Assembly (NCBI RefSeq): GCF_964204645.1
Contig: NC_134035.1
Span: 7,626,501-7,690,500 of the forward strand
Source: Tubulanus polymorphus
Taxonomy: Eukaryota; Nemertea; Palaeonemertea; Tubulaniformes; Tubulanidae
Length of the DNA: 64,000 bases
Direction: 5' to 3'
Made by a program: the position numbers and the translations under genes. Shown in pieces: positions 11,268-23,785 of this stretch. The notes under the pieces are model-generated. The model saw nothing but the letters and a program-made list of their open reading frames with translations. It did no database searches and was not told where the DNA came from. The stretch's first letter is position 1; each line of letters begins with the position of its first letter.

Positions 11268-12818
11268 TTATATGTTTTTCTTGGAGTCGTGTTTCGGCGA
11301 AGATCCACCGATAACACGTTTACAAATACTCGATAGCAAACACACCAGCAACGCCAGTGCGACCACAACCGCTACCGTCAAGAACGCGTAGATATCGAAC
11401 ATGAGAAACTGAAAACTGGTCATGTTATGAGCGGCCGTTTTCAGATGATCAGAACCGAACAGAATTACGTGTTCGATCCAATAGGCCGCGTGGTCGGCAG
11501 GGTGTGGTTGAGACTTGAATATTCGCGATGCTTTACTGACGGCCGTCTTGTACGTCGGGTCGTCCACTAGTTTGTTGATTTTCGTTATCAGTTCGTTGAC
11601 GTTCAGACGTCTGAAATCGACCTTCAACCCGAAACCTTTGGCGACGATTCTGTAGGCATTGTACGGCTGGTCGCCTTGAATCGGAACTCCCAGCATCGGT
11701 ACGCCGTGATAGATTGCCTCCGTTTGCCCGTTACTGCCGCAATGAGTTACGAATACCTTCGTATTCTTGTGCGCCAGGAGGTCATTCTGCGGTAACCACT
11801 TGGAAACCATTACATTATCGGGTAGTTTAACGCGTTCGAGTTCGCCGTTTGGAATGTACCTCCATACGACTCGTTGTTTCAGCTTGGAGAATGCTTCGAT
11901 GAAAACTCGAGCGTACTCGGGCGGCAGCTCGGACAGCATCGACCCGAACGAAACTACGACCACGCCTCTTTTAGCGCCGACAACAAAATCTTCGAACTCT
12001 TTCGGTAACGGTTTGCCGGGTTTAGCGTTCAAACCACCGGCGTATACAACGTTAGGCATTCCCGGACGTGGGCAATCGACGATGTGGTTTTGATTGAGAA
12101 TGTGAAGAGCGGCCGTGCGCTGTACGTCGAACAGCGACTTGTACGGTTTTTCCGGCGCGTAATTCATGAATTTCGATTCGGTTACGAACCAGCCGGGCAC
12201 GTGCTCGGCTACGATACTTGTAACAAACATCTCTAGTCGTTTTAGGAACGTGTTCTCGTGTGCCACGTGACACGGATCTACTCCGAGCAGCGGATGAAGC
12301 CGTGTCAAGTATGAGTAAGTCGGCGTGCCTACTGCCGCGAACGGGATGTTGTACTTATACGGTATCAAAGCGTAACAAAAGAACAGCCCGTCGGTAAGGG
12401 CAAAATCGAACTTCATTTCTAGAATTTTTTCGATAAGTTCTTTGTTGTAAAGCGTATGCTGACAATCGTAATCGATTCGCGGTCTGACGACCTCTTCGAG
12501 AACCATTTCTGGTCGTTTGAGCAGCACTTCAGACATGTGCATGTCAAAAGCTATAGGATCCACGAATGATGCGTTCGGCGACTCGTACTGCAAGATCTTC
12601 ATGCCAGACTCTGTAATCTGCGGCGGTTTCGGAATGTGTTTGTCCAACACTATGTGTACCTCGTGTCCGCGCCTGACCAACGCGGCGCCGACGCCGCCGA
12701 ATTCGCTAAGATGTCCGCTGACTTGCATCGTGAATATTACTATTTTCGCAGAGCTGGCCAAATGAATCGCCATTAACAGCGACAAACCTACATAAACCAA
12801 TCGCATTTTCAAGGCCAT
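11268..12818 (-). CDS. UDP-glucuronosyltransferase (UGT, GT1 family)
   Basis: A 516-residue uninterrupted ORF, normal UGT length. Residues 1-23 are a signal peptide. The N-terminal acceptor domain has the catalytic-type His in SGHLSEFGG (H36) and its partner Asp in FALTDG (D143). The UGT signature runs from about residue 341 (WLPQNDLLAH) through VFVTHCGSNG to GVPIQGDQPYNA near 388. A membrane anchor at about 474-498 is followed by a short basic cytosolic tail with a KHDSKKN end, close to a di-lysine ER-retention pattern. It would transfer sugar from a UDP-sugar to lipophilic aglycones on the ER lumen side. Sugar and substrate cannot be told from sequence. TTATTACAG lies just 5 nt before the ATG, so a 5' UTR intron is likely. 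Confidence 0.93.
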   Translation of the reverse strand: MALKMRLVYVGLSLLMAIHLASSAKIVIFTMQVSGHLSEFGGVGAALVRRGHEVHIVLDKHIPKPPQITESGMKILQYESPNASFVDPIAFDMHMSEVLLKRPEMVLEEVVRPRIDYDCQHTLYNKELIEKILEMKFDFALTDGLFFCYALIPYKYNIPFAAVGTPTYSYLTRLHPLLGVDPCHVAHENTFLKRLEMFVTSIVAEHVPGWFVTESKFMNYAPEKPYKSLFDVQRTAALHILNQNHIVDCPRPGMPNVVYAGGLNAKPGKPLPKEFEDFVVGAKRGVVVVSFGSMLSELPPEYARVFIEAFSKLKQRVVWRYIPNGELERVKLPDNVMVSKWLPQNDLLAHKNTKVFVTHCGSNGQTEAIYHGVPMLGVPIQGDQPYNAYRIVAKGFGLKVDFRRLNVNELITKINKLVDDPTYKTAVSKASRIFKSQPHPADHAAYWIEHVILFGSDHLKTAAHNMTSFQFLMFDIYAFLTVAVVVALALLVCLLSSICKRVIGGSSPKHDSKKNI

Positions 12819-13705
<887 letters not shown>

Positions 13706-13732
13706 AAACGCGATACGTAGGTAAATCATCTG

Positions 13733-13745
13733 CCTTATATAAAGG
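13733..13745 (-). promoter_or_regulatory. Candidate TATA box for UGT
   Basis: The minus strand reads CCTTTATATAAGG. An initiator-like TTCACT lies 35-37 bp downstream with its A at 13704. That would start a ~15 nt leader exon ending at the donor at 13690. The spacing is slightly longer than the usual 30 bp. Confidence 0.3.
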
Positions 13746-14276
13746 ATAAATCGTATTAAAACCGTATCAAACACGGGACACTCAGAAATCGACGAGCAAA
13801 ATTAACAAACAACGTTACATACACACACACAACATGTCGACCTGATTTACAAAAAGAACGGCCGATCGAAACCGACAGCGATCTAAAGTAGCTAGATTGG
13901 ATCGCAAACAAATAAAGCCGCGCGCACGCACCATCTGTCGCATTTGTTGTATGGAAAGCTTTTCCGGTGCATTTTATTCCTCAAACGTGCATTTTTCTGG
14001 GTTTTTTTGTTCGATTTACGTTCGAAAGCGTTGAATAAGTCAAACGGTTGTAAGAGGGAAGATGACGTGCATGTACGGTAGCTGATTCGGGCCATGTTTC
14101 AAAAGCGATCACACGCGTCGCTCGCTCGGTTCTTCTCAGCGAAACCTTACAAAATTCGTGTCGGCAAGAAATCCGCAAGGCAAAACGAGTGAAATTGTTT
14201 TAACGCGCGACAAACGATTTATTTTTACATTTTTCCCATTCAATGTGATTTTGAAAACATATGAATATATATATGT

Positions 14277-14425
14277 ATACATATGGTACACGAACACAAG
14301 CTAAAATTTATCACAAAACTCATGAGTACTTTTTGGGCCAACCTTTGTTTTACTAATTAAAACAAAATTATGTTTTAATCTGGAATATTTGCATTTCCGT
14401 CATTTCTGTAAATAAATGACCTTTT

Positions 14426-14481
<56 letters not shown>

Positions 14482-14613
14482 CACAATCTTCTTAATTTTG
14501 CTGCAAACCTAGTTCGGTGTTTTATTCTCACGGAGCGAGGGGTATCATGAATAAACATATGGTACACGAACATCTTATGCTAAAATTTATCACAAAACTC
14601 ATGAGTAAGATGA
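14277..14613. repeat. Direct repeat pair flanking an (ATCA)n tract
   Basis: A segment reading CATATGGTACACGAACA ... GCTAAAATTTATCACAAAAC occurs at ~14280-14325 and again at ~14555-14605. Between them, at about 14426-14481, is a tetranucleotide (ATCA)n run of ~14 units. It follows TGTAAATAAATGACCTTTT, which looks like a non-LTR retrotransposon 3' tail. Possibly a retroelement end with simple-repeat tail, duplicated locally. Confidence 0.75.
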
Positions 14614-14930
14614 ATACAAACAATCTCCAGTTTGAGAACAGTTAACCAAAAAATGATGAACAAACCCAAAATTGATGATATGTAAATCTATATAACCATT
14701 GATAAAACACTATATCTGTGTTTTGGCGATAATATAATGAGAATCCCACAAAAATAACTACAAAATAAAGTCCGGAAATGTTCTCTAATGACCCTTACTA
14801 ATTCATCGAAACATTTTCGGGCTTTTTTTTTTCGTTATTAATGCTTTTTATATGGATATAAGTCGAGAAAACAAAAACAATTTGGCATCAAATATATATT
14901 TAGTCTATGTAATTATATACCACGTTAAGT

Positions 14931-17900
14931 TTAGGGTTTGCTTTTATCGTCTGGTTCTACTGTTTCCATTTCCTCATTTTCTACCAGCGTCGTGACGTCA
15001 TCGATTTTCTGTTGACCGTGTTCATCTTTAGTCTCCGGCAGAGGGAGCAATGCGGCAGTTGCGATAAAACCCGCGCTACCCATAATTACCCCAGGTAACC
15101 ACCACACCTCGTGCGCCTGAAGTTCAGAATATATAAAAAGAGTTATTCGGTAGAATTTAGTAATTTTGATACTTTTAATATTTCTTGATTTACTTTATCG
15201 ATTAGAAATTGAAATAATGCAGTTTCAAAAAATACTCACAAGGAACTCCATAAATATTGATATAATAGAACCTATACGACCAGCAGAACATGTGATTCCC
15301 AGACCTCGATTTCTAAAAAAAAGATTACATCAATTTTCATTCCCCTCTGATTGAATTGAAAATTTTTTTCCAATCGAAACAATCAGTTAATTCCTGTACG
15401 GTGTCATACATCAATTCAAGGGTTTACATGAATTGAATGTCGGTGAATGTTTTTTTCTTGCCTGAAATTTGTCGGGAACAATTCACTGACGTAAACAAAC
15501 GCTCCCGCATAAGGTGCGACCACTGCGAATCTACCAATAGAATTCAGAGTCATCACAAGCGGTAACAAATCCGTCGTACCTGTCAATCGAAATACTTTTA
15601 GTGTTAGAATTTGTATGGGACGATGTTGTTTAGATACAAGAAGAAGTTTTCTCGCCTGAGACTTACCTACTTGCGATGGTATAAATGTACTGGCGATGAG
15701 CATTATTCCAGCCACGGTAAGAAGAGTGCCTAAAACCGGGCGTCTGCCATAACTGAAATTTGTTTTTCATTTATAAAAAAGTTTCAAAGAATAAGTATGC
15801 TACAAAATAAATGCGTCTTCTTTCAGCGCACATTAGTTGTTCAGACAGCCATGGCCGTTTCTTCATCAAAACAGATCGTCCTCGCTTGCCAAAATTTGAT
15901 TGCCTCTCAAAGGAGCTAGTTCGCGTGAGCTTCGGTGGAAGGCGAAGAAAACCTGTGTAAACGAGGATAACGTTAAACCGATAATAAGCGTCAAACGAGA
16001 CATGTTGGTCTAATGGAACGAAAAATCGTTCTTCTTAATCGGTAAATTTTCAAAGTGTTTGCCGTACTTCTGTGTTCACGATATTCTCATCTGTTTAGGT
16101 TTATCAGATTCACAAGTTACATCATTTCCTACGCGTGCGCGAACTCTATTATAACAATTGGAGAGCCGCCGCATAATTTCACCCCGGAGAAATGAAATTA
16201 ATTATAAGTGGAGCTTTGCAGAGCACTGTGTGCTATCTGGGCGAACGTCGGATATCGGAGATAGTCGACTAACGTCGAACTAATTGAAACTGACTGTACA
16301 GTAAGTAGGAGTTCTAGTCCTGAAATGGTCGACCATGGGATTGATATCGGTCGCTGTAGTTCGGACCTAGTTTTAAGATTGCCGAAACAATGAAATACGT
16401 TACGACCAAACTAGAGAGCGGTCGGTTATTCGCTACGACCATTACGAACTGTTGCCTGTCGAATTCTGAGTCTAGACTGGTTGCCTGTCCAATCGATCAC
16501 TTAAATGCAAGTTAGACCGCACGCTCCTCTCCGCAACTGAAGCACCTCGCCAGAATGGAGAACCCGGAGACGTCCAGATCATCACATGATCGATAAAGGA
16601 GTGAAATCGTAGGGTTAATGACAAATGTCATCGATACCGTCTCCGGATTTGTTCGCACTTATAGTTTCTTCGGGTTCAAGAAATTGCCTTCCGATAGCCG
16701 AGATCAGCGCTACTAGTGATCAAAATAATCGGGACAACTTACTGGTTCAATGCATAGTAGGAGAAGATGTAGCCCGGTATCTCGACGGCAGCGCCGATAA
16801 AATAGTTCAAAAATCGACCACCTCTCATCAAGGGTGTAGTCAGTACCATCCCAAAATACATGAACGCCGTAGCAAACCTAAAAACAAATTGATGCGAACA
16901 CGATAGACACGTAGAGGACACACACATATTCATCCAACAAGTGTCAAATTGGTGATTTTAACAACTTGTACTTGAATTACGGTTGAGTCGCCGATTGAAA
17001 CGGCCATACGTTACACCCAAAGCCTTAAGGATTTTAATATTACACAATTCGTTGCTAAAAAGGGGGCTCAAGTCCATTATAGCATTAAATAGTTCCAGCA
17101 GAGACTTATCACAATGGACTGGTATTTGGAATTAATCCGCCAATATTGGACTGATTGAATCTTACGACATTACGCCATAGGGACGTGCGAACATACCGAC
17201 ATACCGACAAACCGACATACCGACAAACCGACGAACCGACATACCGACAAACCGACGAACCGACATACCGACAAACCGACATACCGATGAACCGGCATAC
17301 CGACGAACCGACATACCGACGAACCGACAAATATGTGGATTACCCTTGTATACAGTGGCTAGGATCGAGGGACAGGGTTTTTCCGTGGATTACCCGTGGC
17401 TGGATCGAGGGCTTAGAGTATTCGGTTTGTCGGTTTGTCGGCTTGTCGGTTTGACGGTTTGTCGGTTTGTCGGTTTGTTATGGCGGCTGATAAGGGCCAT
17501 CGTAAAAAAAACACGAATAAGCAAATGAGGGCGACATTACGACAAAACTAAAATTACGCAACAAAACAATAATTTTGGTTTTGTCGCCCGCGACATTTCA
17601 TTATTTTTGTTTTGTCGCCCGCGACGATTCAATATTCTGGTTTTGTCGCCCGCGACAATTCATTTTTTTTGGTTTTGTACGGAAGCGATAAGGGGCCTCG
17701 AGATGTCGCGTTCCAAATCGACAAGTCGTCATATTTATGTCGACATACCGCGATATATCGCATCAAGTCGACATGAATATGTCGATATATCGTGACGTTT
17801 TGACGACATATTTCGTTTTCTCGACCACTTTCCTCGTGACAAGTCGACATATTCATGACGACTTACAACTCAGTCGTCATATTACTGGTGTCCTCATCTT

Positions 17901-20900
17901 ACATTTAGACATGTCTTCAAATGACGGCTTGTCCCGTGGGAAATGGGCAAAAAAGCGAAATTTGTTGCGAAAACGTCACGATATGTCGACATATTCATGT
18001 CGACTTGACGCGATATATCGCGATATGTCGACATAAATATAGCGACTTGTCGAGTTTGAACGCGACAACTCGAGGCCCTTTATCGCTTCCGTACATATGG
18101 AATGTTAGGGTTCAAGTAGAATGATCCCAAATGCTGGGGCACAATAATAGTATTCGGTAGATGGTCGATGTACTAAATAGGTCATTCGCATCAATACTTT
18201 GTCACGATTGATTTGCGGCATGCGACAAAACAAAAATATTGAATTGTTGCGGGTGACATAACCAAAATAATGAATTGTCGCGGGTGACAAAACAAAAATA
18301 TTGAATTGTCGCGGGCGACAAAACAAAAATATCGAATTGTCGCGGGCGACAAAACAAAAATATCGAATTGTCGCGGGCGACAAAACCAAAATAACGTATT
18401 GTCGCGGGCGACAAAACCAAAATAATGTATTGTCGCGGGCGACAAAACAAAAATATTGAATTGTAGCGGGCGACAAAACCAAAATAATGAAATGTCGCGG
18501 GCGACAAAACCAAAATTATTGTTTTGTCGCGTTATTTTAGTTTTGTCGTTTTGTCGTAATGTGCACTAATTTGCATATTCGTGTTTTTTTTACGCATGGC
18601 CCTTATCAGCCACCATAGTTTGTCGGTTTGTCTCGAAAAATACGCAGCCAAATTACTCCTTTTCTAAAAATGTATCTTAGAGCGGGGAACTATTCCACGC
18701 TATACTGGACTTGACTAAAAGGGGATAGATAGGCAAACCCTATTCTAAGATTAAAAATATACTCTAAATTTCTTAGTCTTCAACTAAAGACCGTGCATCC
18801 AGGAATAAATTCTTTCCATAATGATAAAAATTCAGATGTTGTGTCTGTTGTTGGATGTTTCAAAATTCTTTTGGTTTTTTCATTTTGGGTTTGACCATCT
18901 ATACAGTCTTCATTTACGAAACCTTGTGGATTGCTCTCTATAAAGAGAAGCTTTCTTTTTTCTTACCAGATGACTGGTGAAAGCAATATGCGTATTCTCA
19001 GTTTAGGATTCCTCAATACATCCAGTACAGTAATTTTGTAATTCTGAGGGCACGCATCCCGCCTGGTGTACAAGGCGTCCTTGATATCTTGTAACTTCTT
19101 CTTCATTTTCGTAGCCCGACTTGAATCTAAAGGAATTATGCGGATTGAATGGATTAATGAGTTTCTGTGTAGTGTAGTGTAGTGTATTGTAGTGTTTATT
19201 TGACAGTTGTCTAACAGTCTTTTCTTGAAAAATTATCCGTCGATACATTCCGAGGGAGTAAACGGAGCCCCGAGGTTCACTCGGCGCAGTGAGGGATTGA
19301 GTTTGAACAGTGGTCTCCGTCCATCAGGATTCTTAGTGGCAGCTAGACAGTTCTCTGTTCTCCCTCATCAACAGGGGAAAAGTGGCATCCACTAAAACTG
19401 GCGCGCTCAGCGGGTTGGGGAGTAAAAAGTGTCCACGCTCTACAATGGGTGTCGTAATCAACTCGAATTCGACATACTCTTGGACCGCTTGGACGTTTTA
19501 GACTCCATAGATCAACGCTCACCTTTTTCGTCTGTCGTTGGTGGACTGCCGTTTTCTAAGTCTTGGCAAGTTTGGTTCCCTGGATTGGTGGGTTTACTGC
19601 CACACGGTTCGCTAGCCTCGATAAACTTCAACAGATGTTCCGGTATCTCTACTTTATTTCGGCGGGCGGCTTTTCTCAGAATTTCGGCGGCTTCGATTCC
19701 TCTCGATTTGCAAACCAACCACTGCACTGACTCGTCAAGTAAACTGCGTGAAAATTTGGAAAACACTATTCGCAAAAGTATTCTCCAAATGGAAGTCAAT
19801 TTTTATTGTTTAAATATCTCCACGACGAGTGGTAGTTTCAAAAATTCAGACGTGGACTGATGAAGGCTTACCAGATATCAAGAATAATGAGGGCACATTT
19901 GGCCGCCCCGAGGAACTGTAAATGACGCCAGTCGTGTAGTAAATATGCGAATAAACCATTCAGAAGAAGGCCAATACTCCACATGACGAATACAAATGCT
20001 GCCACGAACGGGCCCTGTGAAGCTGGGAACGATTCATACGCTAAAACAAAACCGACGTTGAACGCGCCCTAGAAATAAGTTTGAAATTATTTAGAAATAA
20101 CTGGTGTAGGAAGGAATTCCCGTTAACCTTGACACGTCAAAGAGGGAAACCGTTTTATATTTGGCCATTGTAATCGGCTTCAAAATTTGATTTCAATTCT
20201 AGCATAGAGAACGCAAGGTGGCAGGAACAAGTTCAATCTGTTGCCTTTCCAGCGTTCGTCACAAACGCTATCATTTTAAAATCAAATGTAATTTGCATTC
20301 AAATAGGATTTTCGAAAGAGGATTTCATTGCTATATTTTCAACCTTTCGTCTTGCAAATAATACCGTTAAATCTTCTTCTAGCTGGAAAAAGCTAATGAA
20401 AAGGGAAATAAGAAAACGAAATTCTAACGCGTACCATAGCGAAAACACCAGTAAACCCGCGTAGTACGATGAATAGGACTGGTTGACCGGGAATCGTACC
20501 GAGTCCGTGTGTCAGTGCCGCTAAAAGTCCGGGTACAATCACCGAGTATTTACGACCTGTAGCGTCTGACCAGGCCGAAAAAATTATACTGCCGAATAAC
20601 GTCCCGATATAAAACATAATCTTCGCCAACAGATTCATATATTTTGCATCGCACACCCACGAAAACTACAACAGAAACATTCATTTTTCACATTAAATTG
20701 ACTTGACTCATTTTTCATCTATTGTCTGTTTTTTTTGTTGTTTTTGTTGATCTCGCGACCGAGCGGTTTATGTCTCATGGATTAAAGCCTTAAGGCTCCT
20801 CGGTGATCCCCTCCAAGATTCTGTAAAAACTTTCGTCTCAAAATCGAGGTTGTATTATATTGAATCAATGAGAACTTAATATCATATATTATCTTCGTAC

Positions 20901-22095
20901 ATTAACGCAGAAGCTGTCGGTCACTTCGAATGACCGTTTTCGCAATCCAGATCAGTGTAGAAAGAATCAAAATAATCTGCCCTGCTCTGCCTTCAAATCA
21001 ATCATTCGTCGATAAGAAACCGTTAACTTTCGATTTATATCGAAATCTCTAGAATTGTATTCGAATCATATCGATTTAAACCTCGGAATAAATAAAACCC
21101 ATACAAAATATTCATGTTTAGTTAGACACAGCTGTACAACAAAAGCGTGGTCGGAAATCAGGTAAATACGAAGGTGACTACCGTACATGACTTCCATCAC
21201 ATCGATACTAATCATTTCTTTAATATCAATTCAGTTATTTCCATGAAATCACAGTTCACATTTTCGAACTTTACTTATGAACACTCAAGTTTCATGTTGA
21301 TTTAAATAGAAAACCGCAAATAAAAAAGACATTCCATGATGATCAAAAACGTTTACTTACCGTTCAGACATGCGGGACATTTTATTTTCATGAAATTGAA
21401 CTCAGATTTTTACCTCTTCAGTAAACGTGTAATAATTTCCTCGATCGAATTCGTATCCGTTTTGGCATTTAACCGTGTTACTAAGAGTAACATTGCCAAC
21501 TATCTCGTATTGGTAGCATTGTTCATAAACAAGTTTTCCGTCTTTCAAAATCGAAGGGATGCTTTCATTTTTCAACGCGTTCGCCGGCAGAGCGCAAGTA
21601 TGTGGTGGAATCCATCCTAGGAATCAAATGGATGATATTTATTCGGTGTATTTTTTATTGATTGAGTATTCGATGGAAAGGAGAATTTATTCGTATCCCT
21701 GAGAAAACCCTATTTTACATCTTTAAGCCATCGGCGTAAATATTCATCTTGTTCGAATAAAATCTTAATTATTTGAAGACATTGAATGTATAACCTTCAG
21801 ACTCTCGTAAAAAATTCAAAACTTGACTTAATCCGACAAGTTGATATTGAGATTATAGTAACGCTTGAAAAGCGATGATTTCTTTTTAAAATAACGAAAA
21901 CAAGAGTGAAAATGTAACATGTCAACAAGAATGAAAATTTCTTAACGGCAATTGATAATGTATCATACCTTGAAATACTATGCTCAGGAACGAAAACGGA
22001 ACGGCCACATACACAAATATTCCAACCCAAATGAGTTGTCCCATCTGCCATAGTCCATATTTACCAAGATGACTTAATGCTTCTTCCACCTCCAT
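14931..22095 (-). CDS. SLC22-type organic ion transporter (MFS)
   Basis: Eleven exons in transcript order: 22095-21969, 21616-21414, 20665-20435, 20068-19872, 19743-19523, 19126-18967, 16877-16743, 15752-15667, 15579-15462, 15312-15240, 15116-14931. Total 1,737 nt, 578 aa; all phases match. The start MEVEEALSHLGKYGLWQ is the standard SLC22 N-terminus. Exon 2 encodes the large first extracellular loop with an N-glycosylation site (NVT). The MFS motif SDATGRK follows TM2, RKAARRNKVEIPE lies in the central cytosolic loop, GRRP comes later, and LPETKDE after the last helix. Twelve helices are expected, with the protein in the plasma membrane moving organic cations or anions. The substrate class cannot be decided. 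The 18967-19126 exon (LDVLRNPKLRIRILL) was found only because the phases otherwise failed to close. Confidence 0.92.
15460..15461 (-). other. GC-AG intron donor in the SLC22 gene
   Basis: The exon ending at 15462 finishes ELFPTNF plus AG and is followed by GCAAGA on the minus strand rather than GT. Joining it to the exon starting at 15312 restores R-N-R-G-L-G-I, the conserved SLC22 segment after the ELFPT motif. No GT donor nearby keeps frame, so a GC donor with strong consensus (AG|GCAAG) is the simplest reading. Confidence 0.8.
17192..17478. repeat. 8-bp tandem repeats (ACCGACAA-type) in opposite orientations
   Basis: From 17192 to 17331 there are about 17 units of ACCGACAA / ACCGACAT / ACCGACGA. 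After ~90 bp of spacer, the reverse-complement unit (GTCGGTTT) recurs about 8 times at 17420-17478. More GTCGGTTTGTC follows at 18618-18634 on the far side of the fold-back element. Short ORFs through these units are artefacts. Confidence 0.93.
17479..18617. mobile_element. Nested fold-back (inverted-repeat) element in an SLC22 intron
   Basis: The left end TATGGCGGCTGATAAGGGCC and the right end (reverse complement TATGGTGGCTGATAAGGGCC) start terminal inverted repeats of roughly 130 bp or more, with TA at each border. Inside the left arm are ~3 copies, and inside the right arm ~10 inverted copies, of a ~31-bp unit built around GTCGCGGGCGAC. At the centre (17677-18096) is a second palindrome bounded by GTACGGAAGCGATAA and its complement, rich in GTCGACAT. 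There is no coding sequence. It lies between two direct arrays of GTCGGTTT, as if inserted into that array. Confidence 0.85.
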
Positions 22096-23785
22096 TGTAG
22101 TCTATATTTTCAATTTACTTTATAATTCTTTTTAATTACGATATATGATAGTTTAATTTGAAACAGATCCAATCATCAGAGTGCCTCAATGCACGAGCCG
22201 CCTTGTATTGCTCTGCGTGGTCCGCATTTGAATGAAAAAATGTGCTGCCTACATCGAGCGCTATATCGTGAGCTATCAAAGATGGCGCATAGGCTGCCCT
22301 CTACACGGTAGCGAACTAGGGACAGTTGCTAGAAATTTATTGAAGTTAACTTTAACCAACATTTGAGCAACTGGCCCCAGGGCGTTTTGACCAACGCCCA
22401 TCAGAAAAATAGTTAGTTTGTACAAGAATATGAGCACATACTGACTTAATCAATCAGGGCCGGGGGGCTTGCCAAAAATTACTGATATCTAACTCTTACC
22501 AACCTTTGAGAACTGCTCCAAGGGATTTTTTGGCCAGCAGAAATAGTGCGTATGTGTATAACCATGGGTGCGTGTTATTTCTCCTCAACTGTGGCCCTCC
22601 ATTTTACGTCAAGTACCATTCGCGACTTAACGGTATCATGGCCTAACGGTTTCCCAAATTCTCTGTAGAAGATACTATAGAAGCGAGTATGACCTATAGG
22701 ACCTATTTCATTATGGTGGACTTTCGAAATCTTCTTCCCAGCCGTTATTTAGAATAACGATATCGTCGAAAATTAGAATGTGCCAATAAGTAAGGAAAAG
22801 CTCGTTCCTATACAGAAAACTATTACAATATCACGAAGCCAGATGTTGATACAAAGGTGATTTCTAGACATTTTGCGTATTTGGAGTGTACGTATTACGC
22901 TACGAATTCACAGAATGAATTGTCGGGATTTTTGCCAAACCGCGATCATTCTTCCCACTATAATCATTGTATTATCCGTACGGTGATGAAGTTAATCGCC
23001 ACGGTTGATTCAATTGCAAAATAACCTAAGAATCAAACATCTGACAAATTCAAACGTTCAGTCTAAGGACGCTTCATTTCCCATCATATGGAGCTATTTT
23101 GCTCGAGGTTTAGAGGTATAAAACTACGTACAATTTTTAGCAAAAAGAAAATATCATATTGACAGTTATGAACAGAGACCATATGTGCCTAGAATAGTCG
23201 AAGGTGGTATGAAATTACTTTTGAAAAATCTCAAGAATGATCACTAATTACTCTTAGTCTGAGTAAGCCACCAACATGTACAGTGGGATGGGGATACTTG
23301 AGACCACGGGTAACGTGAGACGAGACCTTTTTGTTGACGTAAGCGGCAGAGGTGTGTTCGTCGGCATTTCCTTGGTCATAATCATCGTTTTCTTGCATAA
23401 TAGCAATCAAATCCTTTCGAGAAAATGCCGATGAACTCCGTCGCTTACGTCAACAAAAAAAGGTTTTGCATCTACTGTAACTTTTCAAAGTACGGTTGAT
23501 TTGTTCTAAACAGTTAAAAGAAAGGCTAATTGCCCGACGGTTCAGAGTGATTGCTGTAGTCCGGATTACGGTCTGATTTTGATTTGAAAGAGAGAGAGAG
23601 AGCGCGCGAGAACACACGCAGAGCTCTGACGGCATAATCAGACGCAGTCAGGGAGGTAAAACGTAATTTACAGCGAACCGCCTGATCAAACACACACCAG
23701 TGATCCACGCTTCATTCCGTCACACGATTAACTCAAATAAACATTGTTTCTCAGGGTCCTCTTACACTAGTGAAAATCGGATAAA
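22096..23785. other. Head-to-head intergenic region, SLC22 and small secreted gene
   Basis: This 1.7 kb separates the two divergent start codons and must hold both promoters. I see no clear TATA box. It contains the palindromic MITE at 23326-23463, a remnant near 22330-22400 (GTTGCTAG ... GAGCAACTGGCCCC), and a GA/CT-rich run at 23584-23602. No coding exon is supported. Confidence 0.4.
23326..23463. mobile_element. Short palindromic MITE
   Basis: The left arm CCTTTTTGTTGACGTAAGCG is matched by an inverted right arm ending CGCTTACGTCAACAAAAAAAGG. The arms are about 40 bp with a few mismatches around a ~55 bp centre. It has no coding capacity. Target duplication is not clear. Confidence 0.75.

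Noticed and set aside
11767-12273. ORFs of 108 and 73 aa within the UGT locus
   Set aside because: Shadow frames of the UGT coding sequence.
16878-17110. Candidate SLC22 exon (LLELFNAIMDLSPLF on the minus strand)
   Set aside because: It lacks good splice sites and does not fix the phase. The exon at 18967-19126 does both and matches the family (LDVLRNPKLRIRILL).
18105-18513. Three overlapping minus-strand ORFs with repeated CRPRQF / LSPATI peptides
   Set aside because: A ~31-bp non-coding tandem repeat reads open in all three frames because of its length. It has no start context or splice structure.
18220-18530. Possible CRISPR array from regularly repeated 31-bp units
   Set aside because: The units are contiguous with no unique spacers, and the genome is an intron-rich animal. 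It is an arm of a fold-back element.
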